Assembly (NCBI RefSeq): GCF_002022005.1
Contig: NZ_CP017258.1
Span: 1,612,001-1,676,000, forward strand
Length of the DNA stretch: 64,000 nt
Source of the DNA: Campylobacter pinnipediorum subsp. caledonicus
GTDB lineage: Bacteria; Campylobacterota; Campylobacteria; Campylobacterales; Campylobacteraceae
Reading direction: 5' to 3'
Shown: piece after piece, positions 58,447-64,000 of the stretch
Position numbering within the stretch: the stretch's first letter is position 1
Layout of the letters: every line of letters starts with the position of its first letter
Notes under the pieces: generated by a model
Databases searched by the model: none
What the model was told of the DNA's origin: nothing
Seen by the model: only the letters and a program-made list of their open reading frames with translations
Position numbers and translations under genes: made by a program

Positions 58447-59226
58447 ATGAAAGAATTATTTGCTTTTGATAAAAAAACTTTTTCCAATGAAGACTTATCT
58501 CAGTGTTTAAGTGAGCTTGGTATAAAAAATGGCGATATCATATGCATACATAGTAGCATATTTAAATTTGGAAAACCTCTTGCCAAACCAGATGAATTAC
58601 TTTTAAGCATTTGCAACACTTTTATCAAAGCAGTTGGAAAAGATGGAACCATTCTTATGCCAACATTTACATATAGCTTTTGCAAAAATCAAATATATGA
58701 CAAAACAAATTCAAAAAGCACAGTAGGAGTGTTGGGTGAGTTTTTTAGAAATATGAACGGCGTAAAAAGAACAAACGATCCTATATTTTCTTTTGCTGTA
58801 TATGGAAAAAGAGCAGATGAGTTTTTGGTAGAAACTGATAATTGTTTTGGAGAAAATAGTCCTTATGATGTTTTGGCAAAAAATAATGGCAAAATTATTA
58901 TGCTTGGTCTAAAAGAAGATGGTTATTCTTTTCATATGTATGTAGAACAACGAGCAAAAATAAGCTATAGATATTTTAAAACTTTTAGTGGAATATTAGT
59001 AGATGAAAATGGAAATAAAAGAAAAAAGAGTATAGATTATTTTGTTAGAGATTTAGATATAAATCCAAAAACCGATAGAGAAAAAAGAGCTAAAACACTT
59101 GAAGAAAATAATATATTAAAAAGCAAAAACTTTGCTGGTTCTATAGTGTGTGTAGTTGATGCTAAGAAAAATTTAGAACTTTTCTTAGAAATGTTTAAAA
59201 AAGATGAAAATTGTTTTATAATTTAA
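58447..59226 (+). CDS. AAC(3)-family N-acyltransferase 2
   Basis: A 259-residue close paralogue of the copy at 55249, similar over its whole length (KELFAFDKKTFSNEDLSQCL, ICIHSSIFKFGKPLAKPDEL, FFRNMNGVKRTNDPIFSFAV). The ATG at 58447 is chosen because GAGG lies 6 bases upstream; the longer frame from 58411 has no such site. It has its own position between two minus-strand units. The presence of near-copies suggests transfer of two different acyl groups or to two positions. Confidence 0.82.
   Translation: MKELFAFDKKTFSNEDLSQCLSELGIKNGDIICIHSSIFKFGKPLAKPDELLLSICNTFIKAVGKDGTILMPTFTYSFCKNQIYDKTNSKSTVGVLGEFFRNMNGVKRTNDPIFSFAVYGKRADEFLVETDNCFGENSPYDVLAKNNGKIIMLGLKEDGYSFHMYVEQRAKISYRYFKTFSGILVDENGNKRKKSIDYFVRDLDINPKTDREKRAKTLEENNILKSKNFAGSIVCVVDAKKNLELFLEMFKKDENCFII
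58765..58826 (+). repeat. 62-base block identical to 55567-55628
   Basis: Second copy of the identical block shared by the two AAC(3)-family genes. Confidence 0.85.
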
Positions 59227-59258
59227 AATAAAACACTAAACCCAAACATTCATCTTTA

Positions 59259-60743
59259 TCATACTCCTAGGTGTTGTCTATCTATCTTGCCATTTTGATT
59301 ATACCTAAAACCATCTAATTTTATATATTTTCTTGGAATCATATACACTGGTAATTTATCTTTTAAAAACTCTTTTATATTTATATCTTTATCTGACTCA
59401 TAAAAGCAATGTATTTTATCATCTAAAAATACACAAGCACAATTTAATATATCTTTATGTGAGTTTATAATGCTTTCTATCTCACCAAGTTCAACCCTAT
59501 GACCTAAAACTTTTATTTGTCCGTCAGATCTTCCGAGACATAAAAGCTCTCCATGCTCATTATACTTTACTATATCGCCGGTTTTGTAAATTTTATCTTC
59601 ATAATTATCATGCAAAGGATTTTGTATAAAAGCCTTGTTTGTCTTTTCTTTATCACCGTAATACCCAACACTAAGCCCTGTACCTCTTACATAAAGCTCA
59701 CCTTTTGACTGTGTATTGTTATTATCAATCAAACTCATATCATCATCAAATACCAAAAGCTGCATATTTTTACAAGCTCTGCCTATAGGAAGTATATCAT
59801 CATCTCTAAACTCTCTATCGCATATATAATAAGAGCAAACATCGGTTATCTCTGTAGGGCCATATAAATTTGCAAAAATTGTATCTTTTAAGCACCTTCT
59901 TAATATATTTAATTGTTTATTTGGCATTGGCTCACCGCAAAACAAAACTTTTTTTAAACATGGCAAACAAACATCTTCAAAAGCGTTTGTATTTGCAAAA
60001 TAGATTAGCACAGATGGAACCCAAAATATAAAAGATACTTTATGTTTTTTTATATACTCTATTATTTTTATTGGAAAAGAAAAAAGACTATTTGGAACTA
60101 TATGTAAAGTAGCTCCGGTCTTAATGGTACTAAATATATCAAGTATAGAATTATCAAAATAAAAAGGTGCCTGGTTTGCCAATATCTCATCTTTTGTTAT
60201 ATCAAATGTTTCGCAAACCCAAGATGTATAGTCTATAACGCTTTTGTGAGTTATACTAACCCCTTTTGGAATACCGGTAGAACCGGATGTAAAAAATACA
60301 TAAAGCAAGTCAGTATCTATTTGATTTTCTTTTGCTATTTTTAATTTATTTTCATCTATGCCAAAGTCTTCAAAGTCTTCACAAAATATAGCATGTAAGT
60401 TTAAAAAATCTAGTTTATTTTCTTTACTTGTTATTAAAACACTTGGTTTTAATGTTTCTACTATTTTAAGAATTCTTTCTTTTGGAGTATTTTCATCTAT
60501 AAGAGTATAAAAGTTTCCACTTCTTGCCACACCCAAAAAAGACACCAAGCACTCTATTGATTTTGATAGTATTATCAATACAGGCTTTCTGCTTACATCA
60601 TATTCTAATATCTTACTAGCTACTTTTTTGCTTGATATATTAAATTCCAAGTAGCTTATATTTCTATCATCTTTAACAAAAGCTATTTTATCTGGATATA
60701 AACTACATGTATTATCTAAAAAATCACAAACACTTGTTATCAT
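59259..60743 (-). CDS. Stand-alone adenylation enzyme 2 (DltA/NRPS-like)
   Basis: A 494-residue ANL-superfamily enzyme. Motifs: FFTSGSTGIPKGVSITH (A3), NQAPFYFDNSILDIF (A4, again with the FD.S Asp expected for an amino-acid substrate), LYGPTEITD (A5), YKTGDIV (A7), GRSDGQIKVLGHRVELGE (A8) and NQNGKIDR (A10). It differs from enzyme 1 across the substrate pocket region, so a different acid is likely. The carrier gene at 60747 ends 3 bases before it. The ATG at 60743 is used; a TTG one codon upstream is possible. Similar to the recalled Cj1307 amino-acid-activating enzyme. Confidence 0.85.
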   Translation of the reverse strand: MITSVCDFLDNTCSLYPDKIAFVKDDRNISYLEFNISSKKVASKILEYDVSRKPVLIILSKSIECLVSFLGVARSGNFYTLIDENTPKERILKIVETLKPSVLITSKENKLDFLNLHAIFCEDFEDFGIDENKLKIAKENQIDTDLLYVFFTSGSTGIPKGVSITHKSVIDYTSWVCETFDITKDEILANQAPFYFDNSILDIFSTIKTGATLHIVPNSLFSFPIKIIEYIKKHKVSFIFWVPSVLIYFANTNAFEDVCLPCLKKVLFCGEPMPNKQLNILRRCLKDTIFANLYGPTEITDVCSYYICDREFRDDDILPIGRACKNMQLLVFDDDMSLIDNNNTQSKGELYVRGTGLSVGYYGDKEKTNKAFIQNPLHDNYEDKIYKTGDIVKYNEHGELLCLGRSDGQIKVLGHRVELGEIESIINSHKDILNCACVFLDDKIHCFYESDKDINIKEFLKDKLPVYMIPRKYIKLDGFRYNQNGKIDRQHLGV

Positions 60744-60746
60744 CAA

Positions 60747-60974
60747 TTACGCACCATATGCTATTTTAAGCATATTTTGAATACTTTCAAAACTTTCAAA
60801 ATTACTTTCATCAATAAAATTGGCACTTAGAGGTTTTTTATACAATGCTTCTATTTCATTAACCAACATAACAATATCAAATGAATCTATATGTCCATCT
60901 GTTATTAGATTTTTCATATTTTCATTAATATCACTTCTGTCTATCTTAACAAAAAGGTTTTTTATTTTTTCCAT
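60747..60974 (-). CDS. Carrier protein 4 (ACP/PCP)
   Basis: A 75-residue carrier with a normal phosphopantetheine motif (GHIDSFDIVMLV, Asp-Ser). It is less like carriers 1-3. The ATG at 60974 has AAAGG 6 bases upstream; TTG at 60980 overlaps that site and is less likely. It directly precedes adenylation enzyme 2, its likely loader, and follows AAC(3) copy 3 on the same strand. Confidence 0.83.
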   Translation of the reverse strand: MEKIKNLFVKIDRSDINENMKNLITDGHIDSFDIVMLVNEIEALYKKPLSANFIDESNFESFESIQNMLKIAYGA

Positions 60975-61042
60975 GATCAACCTTTATATAATTTTACTAT
61001 TGTAATAATATTATTTAAAAGCTTATAAATATATATTTATTC

Positions 61043-61822
61043 TTATTTTTTAATTATTTGATATAAATTTTTTGCTTTATTGTTTATTATATCATTTTCT
61101 ATAATATCAAAAGCCATAGCTAAATTTACTGTCCTAATTTTTATTCCATAAAAGTAATCTATGCACATAGCTTTATTCTGAATAAAAATATTTTCTAAAG
61201 GTTCAATGTTATTAATCACTCCAAGTTCAAGGTTTCTAACATACATATCATATTGTCTTATTTCTGTTTTATTTTCTATGTCAGTATATAAAGCAGTAAA
61301 GGTTTTATTAAATCTATAACTTACGTTATTAATTGTTTCTACATAGTGTGAAAAAGTAAAAGAATCTTTCAAAGACATATCTATAATAATTTGTTTTCCG
61401 TTTTTCTTGTGTAAAAAACCAAATGGAGAATCACACGAAAAAGAACCCTTATTATTAAGATTTGATAAATAATATGCATATTTTCCATAAACAGCAAATG
61501 AATAAATTGGATGCTGTGTTCTTAAAAAATCTTCTCTTTCTAAAGCTATTTTTCCAAGTATGCCCGTTTGACATTTTGATCTTTTTATATCAAACGCAAG
61601 CCCTTTACAAAAATCCCAATTAAAGGCATGTATTAATAATGTTCCATCTTTACCTATTTTTTTGATTATGATATCTATTATTTGATTTATAATTTTTATT
61701 ATTATTTTTTTATTATTATTTTTTTGAATAATTTTTAATAACAAAGATGTTAAATCTCCAGTTAACAATATAATATCACCTTTGTTTATTTTAAGCGAAT
61801 CTACAAAATATGACACAATCAT
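61043..61822 (-). CDS. AAC(3)-family N-acyltransferase 3, divergent
   Basis: A 259-residue member of the same family as the genes at 55249 and 58447 but well diverged. It keeps DGTLLIHAFNWDFC, GILGKIALEREDFLRTQHPIYSFAVYG (quoted in part) and the SPFGFLHKKNGKQ region; RTQHP retains the family's conserved His. Residues 32-56 are a low-complexity Lys/Asn/Ile run coded by repeated ATT/AAT-like triplets. It begins the minus-strand unit AAC(3)-carrier 4-adenylation enzyme 2. Confidence 0.75.
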   Translation of the reverse strand: MIVSYFVDSLKINKGDIILLTGDLTSLLLKIIQKNNNKKIIIKIINQIIDIIIKKIGKDGTLLIHAFNWDFCKGLAFDIKRSKCQTGILGKIALEREDFLRTQHPIYSFAVYGKYAYYLSNLNNKGSFSCDSPFGFLHKKNGKQIIIDMSLKDSFTFSHYVETINNVSYRFNKTFTALYTDIENKTEIRQYDMYVRNLELGVINNIEPLENIFIQNKAMCIDYFYGIKIRTVNLAMAFDIIENDIINNKAKNLYQIIKK

Positions 61823-61973
61823 AGTATTTCCATAAATTTTTTGTTAAAATAATACTATTTTTTTCTTCAAATAATTTAAACTATGATTTAATGTTTATTT
61901 ATAACTTATTATTTTAAATAGTTAGCAAGTTAACCCTTGCAAAATTTTAAAAACCATTTAAATATTTTTGCGA

Positions 61974-61979
61974 TACAAT
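61974..61979 (+). promoter_or_regulatory. Putative -10 element for the carrier 5 / KAS III unit
   Basis: TACAAT after TTTTTGCGA, 43 bases before the ATG at 62022, in the 200-base divergent gap. Confidence 0.35.
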
Positions 61980-62021
61980 AAATGATTGCATGCAACATAA
62001 AAGACAAGGAAGTATATAAAA

Positions 62022-62240
62022 ATGAATTTAAATAATAAAATGGAACTTATTGCTGAATTGTTAGATTTAAAAACTAGCGATTTTAAATCAGAAACTATTC
62101 TAAGCGAACTAGACGAATGGGACTCTATGGCAGCTATATCTTATGTTGTTATGATGGATGAAAAATTTGGAAAAATTATAGATACGAAAGATGTTAAAAA
62201 TTTCAAAACAATACAAGACATATTAGACAGCATGGAATAG
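62022..62240 (+). CDS. Carrier protein 5 (ACP)
   Basis: A 72-residue carrier with a regular site (LDEWDSMAAIS, Asp-Ser-Met), closer to ACPs of polyketide/fatty-acid type than carriers 1-3. GGAAG precedes the ATG. It lies 7 bases before the KAS III gene and is its likely partner, as acpP3-fabH2 in C. jejuni (Cj1304-Cj1303 as recalled). Confidence 0.85.
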   Translation: MNLNNKMELIAELLDLKTSDFKSETILSELDEWDSMAAISYVVMMDEKFGKIIDTKDVKNFKTIQDILDSME

Positions 62241-62247
62241 CAATTTT

Positions 62248-63322
62248 ATGCAAACGATTTTTTACGGCAAAAAAATATCAGGCATATTAACTCTTTTGCC
62301 AGAAACAGAGTATAGTTTTGAAAAAGATATGGAATTTAATTCGCTATCGCAAAAACAAAACATAAAGCTACAAAAAACTATGGGATATAATAAACATAGG
62401 ATTTTTAAAGATAACTCATATGTATCAAAAATAGCTGGATTTGGTCTTAACTATATGTTTAAAAAAAACATGCTAAGAAAAGAAGATATATCAGCTATCG
62501 TGCTTTCAACTACTACACCAGATTTTTTAATACCACCAACTTCTAATCTTATTATGAACGAAGCAAACTTAGACAATAGTGTATTTTGCATGGACATCAA
62601 ACAGCAGTGTGCTGGTTTTACAAACGGTCTTTTGCAAGCTTTTATGCTTTTAAATAATATTATAGATGCAAAAAAAAGTAATATTAATAACAGGAGATGT
62701 ATTATACAAAAAACCAGACAGAAGTAATACATCTAGCTATCCTATGACAGGTGATGCGATATGCATAACAGTGCTTGAAAACACAAGCGAAAAAGAACCT
62801 ATTTACTTTCATTCCGTAGTAGATGCAAAACTTTATGATGCATTGGTTTTTCCATCTCTTGGTTTTAGAGATTTAACCAACGATGAAAAAGAAAAATTTA
62901 GCAGCAAAAAATACGGAAAATGTGATTCTTTAAATTGTTTACATATGGATGGCCAAGAGGTGTTTCAATATGTTATGCATAATGTATCAAAATATATAAA
63001 TGAGACTATAAATTTTTCTAATTTTAGTAAAGATGAAATAGAGTATTATTTTTTTCATCAACCAAATAAATTTATGGTTGACAAACTAGCTCAAAAATTA
63101 GAACTTCCACACGAAAAAGTTCCTAGTAATGTTGTAACTTATTATGGCAATTCAAACAGCTCCACTATACCTGTTTGCATATGTCATAATGCAAAAGATG
63201 AATTAACTTATAGCATGAAAAAATGTATGCTGGCTGGCTTTGGCGCAGGACTGACTTATTCTGGAGTTATAATAAATCTTGGAAAATTTGATTTTTGTGA
63301 AATGTTAATAACTAAATTTTAA
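62248..63322 (+). pseudogene. KAS III / FabH-like ketosynthase, frame broken at an A8 tract
   Basis: Two overlapping frames make one 3-oxoacyl-ACP synthase III. The first (62248-62727) has the start through QQCAGFTNGLLQAFMLLNN with the active-site Cys. The second (open from before 62666 to 63322) has VILITGDVLYKKPDRSN onward, FFHQPNKFM with the catalytic His and YYGNSNSSTIPV with the catalytic Asn. They join exactly at eight A bases (62670-62677): with seven, the reading runs DAKKVILITGD and gives a complete protein of about 357 residues. All three catalytic residues survive, so this may be a phase-variable gene in the OFF state, a gene rescued by slippage, a recent mutation, or a sequencing error. 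Confidence 0.85.
62670..62677 (+). repeat. A8 homopolymer at the KAS III frameshift
   Basis: Eight consecutive A bases where the ketosynthase frame breaks. One base fewer restores the frame. Confidence 0.8.
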
Positions 63323-63349
63323 TAAAAAATTTATACCTAAAAAATACTT

Positions 63350-64000
63350 TTAAAGATTATCTATAGTAATTTTTATATTATTTTGATTATATAAATTTAA
63401 AACTATAGAATTATTAGTAATTTCATAACTTATAATTTCATACTTATTAGAAAACAAAATAATCTGTGGAAGTGGAATTGTTTTAAAAATTCCAATATTC
63501 ATAGATCTTAAAAAAGAAGAAATCTTTTTTTTATCCCATGTTAAATCAAGTATGCCATTATTTGGGATATCTTTCTTTTTATGTATGCTTGATAGCATAT
63601 TACTATCCCAATTATTGCTTATAAAATCATTACTCTGAAGTTTATGCAAACAAAGCTCAAAAGAAGAAATAGCTAATTCATGCTGTTTATACAGCAATTT
63701 TCCAGATGTTATATTATCATCCAATATAATCTTTTCCTGAACTATAATATCACCAGTATCAATACCATTGTCAACAAGATGCCAAGTTATACCACTTTCA
63801 AAATCGTTTTCATAAACAGACCATATATGTGCCCCCGCGCCTCTATGTCGTGGTAATAAAGAATTATGATAATTTATAATTGTATTTTTATCTATAGCTT
63901 CTTCTTTAAATATATAAAAATTATTAGCACTTATAATTAAACTATTTTCCAATTTATTAAAAAAAGAATCGGCTTTAAAACTATCAGTAAATGATATTTT
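63350..64000 (-). CDS. Formyltransferase-family protein, 5' end outside window
   Basis: A member of the N10-formyl-tetrahydrofolate formyltransferase family (as in methionyl-tRNA and nucleotide-sugar formyltransferases). It has the catalytic core YHNSLLPRHRGAGAHIWS with His and the following ITWHLVDNGIDTGDIIVQE with the catalytic Asp. The frame stays open to the right edge (LENSLIISANNF continues upstream), so the TTG at 63952 is not the true start and the N-terminal part is missing. A C-terminal beta-rich region follows. In this setting it most likely formylates an amino sugar or a carrier-bound amine. Confidence 0.82.
   Translation of the reverse strand, partial: KISFTDSFKADSFFNKLENSLIISANNFYIFKEEAIDKNTIINYHNSLLPRHRGAGAHIWSVYENDFESGITWHLVDNGIDTGDIIVQEKIILDDNITSGKLLYKQHELAISSFELCLHKLQSNDFISNNWDSNMLSSIHKKKDIPNNGILDLTWDKKKISSFLRSMNIGIFKTIPLPQIILFSNKYEIISYEITNNSIVLNLYNQNNIKITIDNL

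Noticed and set aside
55249-61822. AAC(3)-family genes as aminoglycoside-resistance genes
   Set aside because: Three chromosomal copies embedded with carrier proteins and methyltransferases, no mobile element; the family also includes glycan-locus acyltransferases, which fits better.
52118-64000. A siderophore or peptide-antibiotic NRPS cluster
   Set aside because: No condensation, thioesterase or multi-domain module, no exporter or receptor in view; free-standing carriers with AAC(3) enzymes point to sugar modification instead.

Overview
The window is chromosomal DNA of a Campylobacter or close relative. It is AT-rich, and its gene neighbourhoods are those of the family: purA-fliJ-motE, secG-frr-pyrE-RDD, gatC-cvpA-fur-lysS-glyA-aroE, and canB beside an MscS channel. 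Species cannot be fixed from sequence reading alone. A pilT between gatC and cvpA, two torA-type reductases and a decayed hisG point away from C. jejuni. Links made below to C. jejuni loci are from memory, not from a search.

Layout. 1-6.1 kb: anaerobic respiration with TMAO/S-oxides: an edge-truncated E. coli-like torA, a DUF2798 membrane protein, an OmpR-type regulator, then a Tat-exported second reductase with its monohaem cytochrome c. 6.6-7.8 kb: tRNA-Ala, tRNA-Gly, tRNA-Leu and a decayed integrase. 7.9-16.3 kb: iron/oxidative-stress and CO2 genes (DUF2325, flavodoxin, BI-1 protein, ThiD2-like protein, carbonic anhydrase, MscS, SodB) and a translationally coupled set of a tiny acidic protein plus two diguanylate cyclases. 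16.4-25.2 kb: tRNA-Glu, endonuclease IV, FadL-like porin, acyl-CoA ligase, AAA ATPase, then secG-frr-pyrE-RDD and tpx. 25.7-36.3 kb: a long minus-strand housekeeping operon from gatC to aroE, the divergent coaX operon and a hisG pseudogene. 36.4-50.8 kb: motE-fliJ-purA, two large c-di-GMP proteins around dapE, mutS2-murC and tag. 50.9-51.9 kb: twin exported rhodaneses and a tRNA with anticodon CAT.

52.1 kb to the right edge is accessory and the most interesting part. About fifteen genes in scrambled orientation encode five small acyl/peptidyl carrier proteins, two stand-alone DltA/NRPS-like adenylation enzymes, three AAC(3)-family acyltransferases, two related methyltransferases, an ornithine-cyclodeaminase-family enzyme, a KAS III (FabH-like) gene broken at an A8 tract, and a formyltransferase running off the edge. 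The parts resemble the carrier-protein/AAC(3)/FabH2 section of the C. jejuni flagellin-glycosylation locus. My inference is that amino-acid or other acyl groups are loaded on carrier proteins, altered by methylation or other steps, and moved to amino groups of surface or flagellar sugars. Two adenylation enzymes, an OCD-family enzyme and three carriers lacking the usual Asp before the modified Ser make this version unusual.

No rRNA, CRISPR array, intact insertion sequence or prophage was seen.
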